DNA from: Hamiltosporidium tvaerminnensis
Taxonomy: Eukaryota > Microsporidia > Dubosqiidae
NCBI GenBank assembly: GCA_022605425.2
Contig: CM061247.1
Location: 1,661,501 to 1,725,500 of the forward strand
Length of the DNA: 64,000 bases
Reading direction: 5' to 3'
Numbering within the stretch: the stretch's first letter is position 1; each line of letters begins with the position of its first letter. The position numbers and the translations under genes were made by a program. Below the pieces are notes generated by a model. That model was not told where the DNA came from. It saw nothing but the letters and a program-made list of their open reading frames with translations, and ran no database searches. Shown here piece after piece: positions 22,360 through 34,527 of this stretch.

Positions 22360-24352
22360 TTTACAAAAATAAATATTATAACATATGGATATTCTATTTG
22401 ATTTATCCTGAAATTTATTAAGGTAATTATATCAAAATGGAAAATTGATATATCAGTAGGGCCTGAAAAAATCATGAGCAAGAAGATTGATAGAGGGATT
22501 TTACAAGGAGATAGCCTGTCACCTTTGTTATTTGTGTTGTGTATGGATCCTTTAAGCCGAAAGCTAAATGAAAAATACACAAAAGTGACTCTAAAAACAG
22601 ATGCAGAATCCCATTCTACTAATCATCTCTTGTTTATTGATGATCTTAAGCTCCTTGCAAAAGACAGCTCCACATTGAGTGCTATGACAGGCGAGGCAAA
22701 GGAATTTTTAGAGGTGATTGGCTTAGAGATTAACAAAGAGAAGTCAGCCACAAATGATACGTGTTGTGAAGATACTGCAACTCTTCTAGAAGGTGTTAGT
22801 GTTTACAAATATTTAGGTATAATAGAAGATAGCAGAGGAATCCCAACACGTAGCTCATTTGAAGAAGTACAAAGCAAACTTATATCAAGAGTTGAAAGAC
22901 TTTTTCCCACTAGATTAAATGCAAAAAAATTATTTTCTTTCAATCAATCAATATGCGATATCGTTAATTAACTACCACATAGGAGTACTTCGACTTGAAC
23001 CGGCTGACTTCTCTAAGTTAGATGATGCTGTGCGTGCGGTGTTGGTGAAGAATAAGATACATCTCCGCCCAGGATGTAAAGAACGTTTATACCTTCCTAG
23101 AGCAGAACTTGGAAGAGGCCTACATAGTATTTTGTTGCGAAGTTAACATATGCTTCTGCAACTCATTGATTGTCTGGAAAAAAGTAAAGAATTATCAACT
23201 AGACGAGCAGCAATCCTCAAGGTGGAGAATAATAATAAATCCCATCTTGCACTAATAAAAGGCTTCTTAAAAGTAAAGTACAGGTTGGTAGAAGAAGTCA
23301 CTAAGAAAAGTTTAGAAGAAGCTCAACTTGCAAAACTATATAACGAAATAGAAAAACGAAAACTCCATTCAAAGTTATATAATGCAAGAAAAAATGAGCT
23401 TGTAATGTTTAGTGACTCTTCAAGATGGCTAAAGAGAGGAAATATTAGGCCAAGAAATGAAGCTGTGTTCTGCTATATCCAGGATAGAAATGTATTCTGG
23501 GGAGCAGATGGTGTGTGTCAACATTGTGGGAAGTCTGGTAAGACTGTAGATCATCTAGCAACTAGATGTGAAAAAATGCTAGGCCATGACTATACCAGAC
23601 GGCATAATGAAGTAGTTAGATGCCTACACCTACTTCTTCTAAATAGATATAAGTTTAAGTCCTCAAAACGAATTAGGAGTCACTCAGTTCAAGAAATTCT
23701 TGATAATGAGTACGCAGAGATAAGAGTGGACACCAGAATAAAAACTGATGTTAAAATTCGGAATAACAGACCGGACATATTTATTTTAGATAAGAAGAAG
23801 AATAAGATAACACTCATTGAAGTAGGAATCACTTCCAAAGATTCACTTCAAAATGTTGAAACTGAAAAACTTAGGAAGTATGACCTGTTAGCCAATGAGT
23901 TGGGTCTTATTTATAAGTGTAGTGTTGAGATAATCCCTTATGTGATGACCTGGGACGGTATTGTGACAAAATACCATAAATCTCATCTTAAAAGACTAGA
24001 AATACCCATGAATGTAGAGGCATACATTCAGTCTATAGTACTTAAGAAGACAGTCGAAACAATTTCCTTTGATCGACGAAGAGGACTTGAGTCAGGACTA
24101 AATGCCGAAGAGAGCTGGGAGAGAGCGTCAATGGGTGTTATTATGAGATCAGAGATGCATGAAGAACCAATACCCCCTTTAAAAGAAGCGAAAAGAGAGG
24201 AAGATGGTGTTAAAATTTTAAAACCAAAAAATAATACACCCTTTATTTCACAAGGAGGAACCACTTTAGAGGAACCGACCAATAACATAAATGAAGAGTC
24301 GGATTTGGAAGATGAGACAATAGTGGTTAATGAGGTAGAAGAAAACATATAA
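22360..24352 (+). pseudogene. R2-like LINE polyprotein (RT, zinc knuckle, restriction-like endonuclease), 5'-truncated and frameshifted
   Basis: Three abutting frames (to 22971, 22919-23146, 23150-24352) make one broken polyprotein. The first holds RT motif B (GILQGDSLSPLLF), motif C as FIDD rather than YADD, and the later motif YKYLGI. The second carries the thumb-like region (NYHIGVLRLEPADF, CKERLYLPRAELGRGLHSI). The third has a CCHC-type knuckle (CQHCGKSGKTVDHLATRC) and an endonuclease core with RPDIFILD and LIEVGI, the PD-(D/E)XK arrangement of R2-type elements. In-frame sequence upstream of the first ATG (VIISKWKIDISVG) shows that the coding start is truncated, not native. Breaks are one frameshift near 22919-22971 and a stop at 23144-23146. 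The short 3' flank (AACCCAGAATTTTATTCAAT) resembles that of the copy ending near 33.9 kb. This is the best-preserved LINE in the window but cannot make a complete protein. Confidence 0.88.
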
Positions 24353-24479
24353 AAATGTTAAAAAATATTTTAACCCAGAATTTTATTCAATAAATTTTAA
24401 GGTTTATAATGCTAAAAATAATCAATTGCTATTCAACCGTTAATTTTTTAATTGATTAATAGGTCAACAATGAGCTCTG

Positions 24480-25020
24480 AAAATTCTTTCTTATGTTACA
24501 TCCTCAATAGAAATATATTCGTAGAAAAAAGAAAGTTTCAACATTGTCTATATCAACAAATAACTCAATGCAGTTAATACATTATAATTAATAATTTTTT
24601 TTGAGCGGTCTGCCTTATCTTCTTCTTAATATTTAAATTTCAAATCGTCAGAACTAATTAAGAATCAGTCTATTCAAGAAATCTTTGAAAATAAGTAGTC
24701 GAAGTATAAATGAATATAGGATTAAAAAACCACGCATTTATTATCAACAGACCAGAATATACGATTCAACTATGAAATCTCAGTAGAGTATAGTTTGAAA
24801 ATTTAAATTACACCAGAAGACCCGCATATGATCTTCACACCTAAAAAGCTAAGAAATATCACTTTATTTTAATAAATTTGTCTTATTTATAGATAAAATG
24901 TCAAGATAATTACATATGTGACAAATTGGAATAAATTGGGACTAGCTTCCATGTTATTTACATCAGAAGCATTTAAAATATTGAAAAAGCATATATTCGG
25001 TAGTAATTTGCAAAATCAGA
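24480..25020 (+). pseudogene. Ancient degenerate copy of the LINE 3' coding region
   Basis: No open frame survives, but order and wording match the 23.4-24.0 kb element. ATAGAAATATATTCGTAGA followed by TTTCAACATTG corresponds to the zinc-knuckle start. AAGTCAGTCTATTC-like and ATAAGTAGTCGAAG-like pieces correspond to the HSVQEIL region. GTCAAGATAATTACATATGT corresponds to the EIIPYVMTW region. It lies just downstream of the younger copy in the same orientation. Confidence 0.6.
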
Positions 25021-26130
25021 GAATCTATTTTATTCGATTCAAGCCGGGTTTTAATCTAATCGGATTTTGCGAGGATAAAAAAAACGACATTATTTGATGT
25101 CATGTATGTAACCAGAGAACATAAAAAAATCTTCACTGCTTAAAATACCGCCTAAGCAATACCAAGGTACTAGCTAAACAAATATCAAGATTAATGGACT
25201 TAAAATGAACATGAAACTAAATCAGCAAACCATTTACTCAAAATATATGAAAATGTTGGAATCAATGAACGTGCCAAAATAATACAAGCGGTGAAACAAT
25301 GCGAAAAACACAACTTAAGACTAATTTAAATGAAAAATTTTAATGTTGCTTGAATTCATATTAAGAGGAAAAGATGAATGAAAACTTTTTCTTCAATTTA
25401 AATTTGATTATAGTTCTATTTACAATTTTTAATTTGAGATCGAAATTTTTTAATGTTTGAATACACTGGTTTAATTGTTAGAACAAAAAATACGGAATAA
25501 GTTCGGAATTTTTTTTAATAAAAATTTTTCCTCAGTGTTCGATTGGGCAACTGCTATAAGATCTATTGAAAATACATATCCTGGCATAAATCCTGATTTC
25601 AAAAAAATTTTTTATTTCAATTTTCTCGAGCTATCTCAAAATTAAATAAATCAGAGTATGAATGGGTTAAAACTTAAAAGTCAATTTTAAATTGAAAAGG
25701 CTCGCTCATATCACGCAAAAGCAATGTTTGCATTCAAGGCTATATATTAAACTGAAAAAATACTAAATCTACGATTATTTTGCGTTGAACAATGCAACGC
25801 GTAGGTATAATGCTTCGAAAATCCTTTAATTCTATTGGAGGAGATACATCAAACGTAGAAAAATGTCGCAATAATTTGAAATATGAATATTGGGAGCATA
25901 GTGAAGAAATCGAAATTAAGCATAATCTTGAGTAAACAATAAATGCGTTAGGAGTTTAAATAATCATGAAGCACTCGGAGAAGATGAAATAGCAGCGAAC
26001 TTGTAAAACACAGATGCAATAAAACACTCGAAAATAATCATGAATTGGTTCAAATAACATGTAATAAGGAATAAAATGTCCGATGAATGAAATTAACCTC
26101 CGGTATATCTTACATGTCTATTCATTTACT
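25021..26130. other. LINE graveyard spacer
   Basis: Interspersed readable pieces without an intact frame. The longest runs from about 25200 to 25329 (plus) and includes KSANHLLKIYENVGINERAK, which looks like coding debris. Further 5' LINE remnants are probable. I cannot delimit them. Confidence 0.35.
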
Positions 26131-26346
26131 AATTTCGTTCCTCTATTATTTCTCGGTGCCGAGGAGGAACAAATTGAAATTTTCCATTTGTTTCTTTTAG
26201 TCTGTTGTAACCCGAGATCATGAAGGATTGGCTTATAGATCCGGTGTGGGTGATATCCCAAAAAGAGACATCAATGGTTTTCACACAAATTCTACGCCCT
26301 GGTTGTCAATCAGATAGTTTTATATATAGTTATCCACTCTCCACCC
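26131..26346 (+). repeat. Family B repeat, copy 2
   Basis: Second family B copy (CGTTCCTCTATTATTTCTCG, then TTTCTTTTAGTCTGTTGTAA, GATCCGGTGTGG, ending GTTATCCACTCTCCACC). It is again followed at once by reverse-transcriptase coding debris. Confidence 0.75.
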
Positions 26347-27640
26347 TAATATCAACAAGGAATAGAATGAAAATCACTGTCAAATCCAGGTTATAAAGTT
26401 ATACGAGATTGTTGCAAATAGGTTAGGGATGAGCAGAAGAATTATTCATACTGATTTCTAAAGTCAATCGAAGAATATCAAATATTTATAATGAAAAAAA
26501 TTTTGAAAGAATGCAGCATCATAATATTCCTAAAATTAACCTTCCAGGATTTTAAACAAGCTTATAATTGTATCTGATGGTAAATACAAGCTTAGCTCTT
26601 GAGGTTTAAAAAATTTGTACAAAGCTGATAAGAAAGATAAAAATATAAATAGCAAATGATAGTTGAAATAATTTTAGAATAAGCAAGGGGGCATAACAAG
26701 GAGACACATTATCGTTTAGACTATTTAATCAGGCAATGAAACGCATTATCTAGAAACTTAAACTTTAAAATAAATATGCTTATCAACAGAAAATTCTTCT
26801 ACTTATGTATTGAGGCGATCTAAGTATTAATTGGTAAAACCAAGAAGACATAAAACTTTTTTTTAACGCAAAAAAAAATCGACAAGTTACGCCCTAAACA
26901 TAAATCAGAACAAAATAAAGGATATTGAAATGACATTGATGCTGTATAATTTATAAATTTCCTAGAAATTGACATATTAAAATTTACAGAGTTATCGAGC
27001 TATATACTCAGGAACTCATATAATTGAAAGTATCAAAAGCAATGAAAAAATTAAGGAACTAATAAATTCGTATAACAATGTCTACCGGATATTGCAATCC
27101 TCGATGAAATTAAGGTGTATAAGAGGGATTTAAAAATGAATGTTTTTAGGGTTATAATAAGACAGGTTTTAATGAATACTTCTTTGACCCGGATATAACA
27201 TATAGAGATTAAGCGAGTTTAACGCGTGGGAAAGCTAATTACTTTGAAAATATATGATCAAAATACATAAAATTGTGCGAAAAAACATTGAAAGAATCAA
27301 TAAGTTTATAATCTCTATCATAAATGATAATTTGTCAAATAAAAAGGGACAATTAAGATACCTAAGACATGTATTATGAATGCCACCTGATTGGTGTGAA
27401 AGTCAAGTCCAGTTGTATAAAGCCAATGAGAAAAGAAGAGAAGTCAGACCCTGTAACAGAAGAATAGATGCATCCAATAAGAATCTGAGAATGCTTAATG
27501 AAATATGGTAGAAGACAAGGGCGCAAGATAGATAAGAACAGAAAAAAGATCGTTAAAGAGACCCGAGCTTTTATGGGGTTGTAGTATCTCTTATAAGAGT
27601 GTAAAATTTGCAACCATAAATTTTTATGGTATGAAGTCGG
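26347..27640 (+). pseudogene. Second LINE reverse-transcriptase pseudogene
   Basis: Heavily mutated RT read through several frames. Near 26390 the text resembles the pre-motif A segment (YKVIRDCCK). FQDFKQAYNCI near 26540 is motif A, and GDTLS with LFNQAMKRII near 26700-26750 is motif B. Near 27350-27480 LRYLRHVL with PPDW recalls the C-terminal part of LINE proteins. Stops and frameshifts are frequent. It is a different, older lineage from the 22.4 kb copy, because the words match only at motif level. An opposite-strand frame at 27374-27649 is a shadow. Confidence 0.65.
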
Positions 27641-29582
27641 GAGCATCAAATTAAGTCATTTTAAAAAATATAAAAAACTTTATTAATTTATTATTTGATT
27701 AAATGCATGAAAATATGAAACTCATATTATCTTTAGTGTTCTTAATAAATAAACTAGAACATTGCCTATTTTAGTTTGTTTTTGCTAATAAGCTCTTTTT
27801 ATAGTCTTCTTCTGCCGTTACTTTTTTTTTATGTTTAAATTTGCATACCTCTATAAAATCAAATGTATCAAATAAAAAAGGCATAATCGAAAAATATAAT
27901 CCCAAAGTTTATTTTTAATCTTATAATTTCTATTTATTTAACATTTTTTGAGCCCAATTTGATAGAATTACATCCTATTGCACAAGTAAAAATTAATATA
28001 AAATTTTTAAAATCTTAAAAATTATATTCATCTCACATCCAAAATATTTTAATAGATATTATAAGAAATGCTATATGCTGTGTTTTCCAATTATTAAATG
28101 AAGAATTCAAAATCAATCCAAACAAAATAATTTTTCGACTTATACATTTTAAGAACAAAAAATGATTTAAGATTGAAATTTAATAAAAAAACAACGATTC
28201 CACATATTTTTAAAATCAAAAAATTCAAATATATACATTTATTGTTCTAAAACCTTGTATAAAAATTCAATAGTAGAATAAATTTGCTATTATTACAAAA
28301 ATATTTTATAACTTAGCAGTGGAGATTCTAGAAATATAATTAAACACTCATTACTAAACAATAAGAAAAACTATAAATGAGACCTCCATTTTTAATCTAA
28401 AAACATAATAGTTTTATTTTCATGAGCCCACCACTTTAAACAAGGTAACATAAAAATATTCTTGTTGAATTATTCAAATTGATGTGTTTCTGGGGACTAT
28501 TTGAAATATTCTAGATTTCATTTTATCGTAAATTTATAGTTATGATTCATTTTTAACATTTCTCTTTTCATAAAATTCAGATTTTCATAAATATATTTGC
28601 AAAAAAAATCATCCTGTGGTTATTATTACTTTTAATTTCAATAAAAATAATAAACTTGCAAAAAAAAGTCAAAGGCATGAAGCTTCGAAATTTATGTAAG
28701 ATATTAAAAAACCTGTAGTATAGATTTACAAAAATTAAATGGTATCAGAAACAACTTCGGTTTAATGAAAAAAAAATCATACGAATTATTGGTTTTAAGT
28801 GTCAAGTCTTTGGAACAGAGAGGCTGAATTTGAACATTCAAATTAAAAAATTCATGGGCCAAGCTCATGAATTCTGAATTAGAAAGTTTAAAGGAAACAA
28901 ATGGAAAAATATAAGTACTGGCTCAAAAATTAATGATTCGGCGTGGAAATTTGACTATGACTTATGAAACATAAAAGTAAGATGTTTATCCGATAGAAAA
29001 GAAGAATTCGTGTCCGCTAAAGTAATTCGACACCTTAAACGCGTCTTTCTGTAGAGGAATGGAGCCAGGAAATTTTAGGACATTGATATATCAGAATATG
29101 AGTGCGTTCTATATCTTTATCCGCAAAATCATAAAGTAAAATAAAACTGGAAACGAATAGTAATTTAGTTAAACTAACAATATCATTCCCATTTCAAATA
29201 TTTTTAAGAATAAATTTGCTTGATTTAGAATGATAAGATTATATCTATCTAAACTTGAACCAGTATGAACAGTTTTGTAAAGTTTCAAAATTATTTTCTA
29301 ATCTATTAGTAAAATGTATGGGTTAATCTGTGATTTTGGAACACATTTGCTATTATTTAAATTTATCAAAATATTTTTCAAATGTATTTAGTTAAAGAGC
29401 GACTTCAATTGAAATTGTGTATAATATTCTGCATAGAAACGTATGTTTTTTTATCCATGAGTCATATTTTTATTGTACCCAACAAGTTTGTTTTTTTCAT
29501 TCTGCAATTCAATCGAAAATACATAATTTCTATGTTATTTTAGGTAATTAACATATCGGAATAAGCTCGCGCCTATATCTGA
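27641..29582. other. Gene-free stretch
   Basis: AT-rich with no supportable gene. 28790-29110 is slightly more GC-rich and may hold retroelement debris, but no motif is readable. Confidence 0.4.
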
Positions 29583-30306
29583 CTTTATTTAAAAGTATCA
29601 CATATTTTTGAATAGTGGCAAGTGTTATATGTATTTGCATGACATAACGTAGTTCTAGGTTTAACATAATTAACTGCTACCTCAACACTCCATCGGTAAC
29701 CCCTGCGATACCTACGTCCTAAAGCCTTTAATAAACCAGGTGTTTAGAACCTAATTAATAGGCGAGGTAGTTGCCCGGATTTCGTTAATGTCTGTTGCAT
29801 GGAGTGTGATCGAAGGCCGAAGCCCTCCTGGGCTCCCAAAAGACTATGCAGCATTTCCACATACTCTACACTTTCTGAACCCAATAAACTTTTAGCAAAG
29901 ATATATTTCAGAGATTTACATGGGGTTCACCTAGACAGTACAATGTCATACCAACAGGTATAACCTGCTACTTAGCTATCCCGGCTTTTAATAGTTTTTT
30001 GTTTTATCTCCCAGGCGCTAAGTCATCTAACCCGAGTGAGCAAGGCTAGGTTTCCATGCTTTTACATGTCAATTACCTACATGTTCAGCTGCGGTCTGCA
30101 ATCTGGTTACATAAAAAACTACAAATAAATTCGTAGAAAAAGTTTCTCCATTTCTTAGACCTCTCCTCCTCATAACAACTCCCATGGAACAACCGAAGAT
30201 GTAGTGTGGTTGTAATCCCACAAAAATTCAAACAATGACCTCACACCAGTTTCACACACTCATTGCCAAACAGAAAGTTTTTTATGTTGTTATCCTCCCT
30301 CCACCT
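29583..30306 (+). repeat. Family A dispersed repeat, copy 5 (plus)
   Basis: Full-length copy from CTTTATTTAAAAGTATCACA to CCTCCCTCCACC. It preserves the end that is shared with family B (TTTCACACACTCATTGCC, GTTATCCTCCCTCCACC). Confidence 0.9.
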
Positions 30307-31038
30307 CCAAGATCTAAAAAATATATTGGCATTTAAATATCTTTTGATTTGAGATACAATCCAAAAAAATATTTTCAATATGGTTATCCCACAATGAGCA
30401 ACTTTAAGAAATGTAAATTTAAAGTTTACAAATTTATACCATGTTAAGACTATTAAGTTAAAATTATTGATATAAATGTATATTTTAATGTAAATTTAAC
30501 CTTAATTTTAATAATTTACAGTGTCGAAACCGAAATTCAGCCAAAATATTTAGAAATCGTATTCAAAGGCTCATTAATCGAAATCAAGATGTTATCATGA
30601 ACAATTTAGTCCATCAATACGTGAGAAACAAAAATAAGACAATTTTGTTAGAGAGAAAGCTTGATTTATAGATTTAAACATGCAAATTCTTTATAATTGT
30701 AAAGATTTTTGTAAAATTAAATAATATTTAAATTATTTAATCTATAAAAATGTAAATTCAATGTGAAATTATGTTTTAAAATCGATTTACCAATATCGCG
30801 AACTTAAAATACTAATCAAAAAATTTAAAAGAATAGAAATGAAGAAAATATTTCACTCTGTTTTTGATAATAATAGTTCCAAATTTTATTTCAATATGCT
30901 AAAAAAATTTGTTATCAAGAAAAAACCGAAAATAAAACACTAATCGTTAGTTATATTGTTATAGAAACAAATAAAATATTCTAAAAAAATCGAAAATTTT
31001 ATAAGAAACAAAGAAATAGAAAACTTTTTATTTTTTTA
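30307..31038. other. Gene-free AT-rich stretch
   Basis: Nothing supportable in about 730 bp. Confidence 0.5.
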
Positions 31039-31188
31039 TTAGCATGAAATAATTTCATTATCATTATCTTGATCCGAATTCTTTAGAAGTATATCTTTAA
31101 GTCCAGAACCATAATATGAACAATCCATGACAGAATGAAAAACAATAAAAACACAATAATGAGCATATATAATGCATTGATGTTTACA

Positions 31189-31211
31189 CTAATTGTAAAT
31201 AGTTAACTTAC
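31189..31211 (-). other. Candidate 23-nt intron in the paralog (intron 2)
   Basis: Starts GTAAGTTAACT and ends ACAATTAG on the minus strand. It has the same codon phase and position as intron 2 of the 18.6-19.5 kb gene. Confidence 0.6.
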
Positions 31212-31477
31212 AATTTGCTCGCAATATACGATAAATAGGCCCGATAAATTTGATACATGAATCTTAGTCCTATTATTAGAATAGTTAACAGTTTCATTTT
31301 TAAATTTTCATGGACGTTTTTTCTAAAAGAATATGTCAAGAAGGATATAGTTATGATTTCTATAAGAAGATGCTATCCACGTTTCTGAAGTTCAAGCCCA
31401 TGGGAAATTATAGCAATTAAAACTACAAAATTTAGGTATATAAAATAAATCCAGAAACTTTCCAAAGCCTTGCGAAC

Positions 31478-31497
31478 CTAATTAGATAAAAACTTAC
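31478..31497 (-). other. Candidate 20-nt intron in the paralog (intron 1)
   Basis: Minus-strand GTAAGTTTTTATCTAATTAG. Complete consensus: GTAAGT, CTAAT, AG. Removal joins NAFL to VRKALESFW in frame. Confidence 0.7.
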
Positions 31498-31932
31498 TAA
31501 AAAAGCATTCTTTATATCAGAATTAGCGCCTAAATATCTATAATATCTCCAAAGAATTTTATCATAAACACTTGGTAAATTCTTATACAATGTGACATAG
31601 AATAGCAAATTTATAATCAATTGTAAATATTTTATATAGCCGATATTTACTGTCATATAATATCTTAGTTTGGCAAAAATTACATATGTTTCGATTAAAT
31701 ATAATATTAAGATTTCTGAAACTGAATATTCATTGAAAATTCTTGCCAGACAAAAGAATAAATAGAAATAGTTGTACAAAATACTAAATTAAAATTCAAA
31801 AATACTAACACCGTGTATATCTAAACCCTTGGTAATAAAACTGCTACTCTCATATAATATTATAGCTTCTATTACGTAAATCAAAAAATTCCACATTGCT
31901 ATTTTTGCAAAGAAATCCGAATTAATATACAT

Positions 31933-32519
31933 GCATAAATAAAACCATCGATTTAAATATTAAATATATTTCTGGAATATTCTCGAAAATTTCATAAATT
32001 AATTTCATTAATATATAATAAATTGAAATGTGAAATAATTCAAAACCATAGATCTAATATTAAGCACATTAAATGATTTTTTATGTGATTTATATATATA
32101 ATACATTGATTCATTCCCCATTTTAAAAGGTTTTTTTATAATAATACCTAATTTTAAAAGTTGATAATATCATCACTTACAAATGTCTCGATTATGATTC
32201 AAACTAGATGAAAATTTGCTTTATTGTTGTAACTTGTTCTATTATGTCTTATGTGTTTATATCTGTGAATAATCAATAAAAATATAGTGCAGATACAGAA
32301 AGAATAGTGTCGTTTATCGCTTAAACAATAGAGAAAAATTTGGATTATTGAAAAAATTTTCTATATTTTAAACATCAAAAAGTAGATTTTATGATTTCGA
32401 GAGGTTTAAGCTTTTTTTGTTATAAAGTCATTTTTGGGTAATGATTAAACCTATAAAACACATCTTGTATGTTCTAAAAAAAATGCTTCACATAAATCAA
32501 TTAGGTAGATTAATGTACT
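31933..32519. other. Gene-free AT-rich stretch
   Basis: Nothing supportable seen. Confidence 0.5.
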
Positions 32520-32524
32520 TCAAA

Positions 32525-32765
32525 TTTCCAACCATCCCGGGAGCTCAATTGGCTTGATGTATTCTATGCTTGTCTTAAGAAGCGATTAAAAGAGACTGAT
32601 CTCTGATGTTGTTGTTAGGCGTAGGGGTAAAAACCCACCCTCTAAAACCACTTTGTTACAAAAGCCAAAAAAAGTAAACAAACCCACTGGAAAAAAACTG
32701 GGGAGCGGTATTACTGAGGACCGCCAAACACTGCAGGGTTTAGTGCTGATGATTAATGAATATAC
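32525..32765 (+). mobile_element. GC-rich island, possible non-LTR/SINE 3' end
   Basis: About 240 bp of near-balanced composition in an AT-rich field. It has CATCCCGGGAGCTCAATTGG, GTTAGGCGTAGGGGTAAAAA, CCCACTGGAAAAAAACTGGG and a 3' part ACACTGCAGGGTTTAG followed by TGCTGATGATTAATGA. A 3' end of the type CTGCAG...GCTGATGATNATGA is reminiscent of arthropod RTE-type LINEs or their SINEs. I infer this from memory of such ends and did not compare sequences. No open frame. A single copy in this window. Confidence 0.35.
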
Positions 32766-33077
32766 TTCAAAATATTTTTTTGAGTTTAAGAATAAATGAT
32801 TATGTAAATATTTCTATGCCAAATGTAATAAATTAAGCTTAAATTGTTGCAGTATCTACATTTGCAATTAAGTATCTATTGGTATAGTGAGAATTTGGTT
32901 TTTTAGGTTATTTGATGCAAGTTTTATAAAAAAAGCATAAATATCTGTAAAATGTAGAATTTCTGCAAATAAAATTCTTAACTGTTTGAATTTTTACTTC
33001 GAAAATGATATGTTTTGAAAAAAAGAATTAAGATTTAAAGGGAAATTATAATTATTCATGGAATATTAAACCTTTTT

Positions 33078-33900
33078 TGTGATGATTATACCAGACGGCA
33101 TAATGAAGTGGTTAGATGCCAGCCCCTTTTATTCTTAAATAGATATCGATTTAAGTCTTTAAAAATAATTAGAAACCACTCAGTTTAAGAAATTCTTGAT
33201 AATGCATATGCAAAGATAGGAGGGAATATTGGAATAAAAACGGATGTCAAAATTGGAAAAAATAGGCTAGATATAGATATATTTTAGATAAGAATAAAAG
33301 GAAGATTACACCCATTAAAGTAGAAATTACTTAACAAGATTCACTTCAAATAGTTGAAACCGAAAAACCTAGGAATTATGGCTTGCTATCCAATGAGTTG
33401 GGTCTTTTAAGGTGTAGTGTTGAGATAATCCCATATGTGCTTACTTGGGATGGTATTGTGATAAAATACAGTAGGCCATGGCTCAAAAAACTGTAAATAC
33501 TTTTGAATGCAGAGGCATATATTCAATATATAGTACTTAAGAGAAGTTCAAAAAAATCACCTTTGATTGACGAAAAAGACTTGAGTCGAGACAAAATGCC
33601 GAAGAAACTGGGAAAGAGCGTCAAAAGGGGTTATTAGCAGAGCTTAGATGCACCTGGAACCAAAAGCCCTGTAAAACAACCGGGTAACGAAGTAAGGTGG
33701 TGTTAAACATATAAATCTGAAAATAATTAATCTCTCATTTTGATGGAAGAATCACAATAGAAGAACCCACAATAAACATAAATGAAGAATCAGATATAGA
33801 AGAATAAAAGATGGTGGTTAAAGAGGTAGAAGGAAATGATAAAGGTGTAAAAAAATGTTTTGACCTAGAACGTTATTACTTAAAAGTATTACCTTTTTTT
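33078..33900 (+). pseudogene. 5'-truncated LINE copy (endonuclease part)
   Basis: Abruptly begins with GATTATACCAGACGGCATAA, matching the 23.58 kb position of the better LINE. It then follows it through the endonuclease core (AGGCTAGATATAGATATATT for RPDIFI), GAGATAATCCCATATGTGCT and the acidic C-terminus to GACCTAGAACGTTATTACTT. Stops and shifts prevent translation. The sharp 5' truncation with a retained 3' end fits target-primed reverse transcription. Confidence 0.8.
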
Positions 33901-34527
33901 TCAATTTTAAATCTAATATATAAAATATTTGTTTTAAAAAAAATTTTTAAATTTAATAGTCGATAAAAAGACTTATAAAATCACAAAGTTAAATTTCAGA
34001 AGTATATATATTTTTGATAATTTTTTAATTCAAATGAAACAAATAGATAAATAGAATTTTATTGCTCAAACATACATTAATATATAATTCGAAAATCAGT
34101 ATTTTAATTTTTAATAAAAAAGCTGAAATTAGAGTAATACTGTATTGAATTAAGAAAAAAATCTAATTTTTTTATGATTGTATTATTTTTTTATATTCTT
34201 TAAAAATAAATTTGAATAATTTATTATTCCAGCAAACTGTTAAATAAAAATTCAATTATATTGTAAATATAAAATTGCTCGAAAATACCATCTTCTATGA
34301 TTTAATAAATTTTGTCCAATCTCAGTTCAACAAATAAATCTAATATTTAACTCAAACACAATACTCTGTTTCATAGGAATTCATAAATACTGTGTTAAAT
34401 AAGATTTATTTGCTCAAGTTTTCATATATCTTTATTCTATATACTTTAAACAAATAAATTTAGATGAAACTGTCTCAAAAATGTTTCACTTTGTAATTCC
34501 TTTAAAAATACTTAAATAATATAAACA
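33901..34527. other. Gene-free AT-rich stretch
   Basis: Nothing supportable in about 630 bp. There is no CCC run before the following ATG. Confidence 0.5.

Larger units (their letters stand above)
31039..31932 (-). pseudogene. Broken paralog of the three-exon membrane protein
   Basis: Homologous over its whole length to the gene at 18589-19473, starting at an ATG (31930-31932) with FLIYVIEAIILYESSSFI. It shares SEIL-LI-ETY-IFAKL, NIGYIKYLQ, YYRYLGANSDIKNAFL, RKALESFWIYF and the C-terminal SGLKDILL. Two in-frame stops interrupt it, one at FEF*FSILY and one at KRG*HLLIE. A one-base shift occurs near the last exon. Candidate introns at 31478-31497 (20 nt, ending TAG) and 31189-31211 (23 nt) fall at the same places as in the intact copy. 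The preserved splice signals in a dead gene help show what the ancestral introns looked like. Confidence 0.75.

Noticed and set aside
24028-24348. 106-codon minus frame with Ser-rich composition
   Set aside because: Antisense shadow of the acidic C-terminus of the LINE endonuclease frame.
27374-27649. 91-codon minus frame
   Set aside because: Antisense to LINE debris. It reads as the complement of plus-strand coding remnants.
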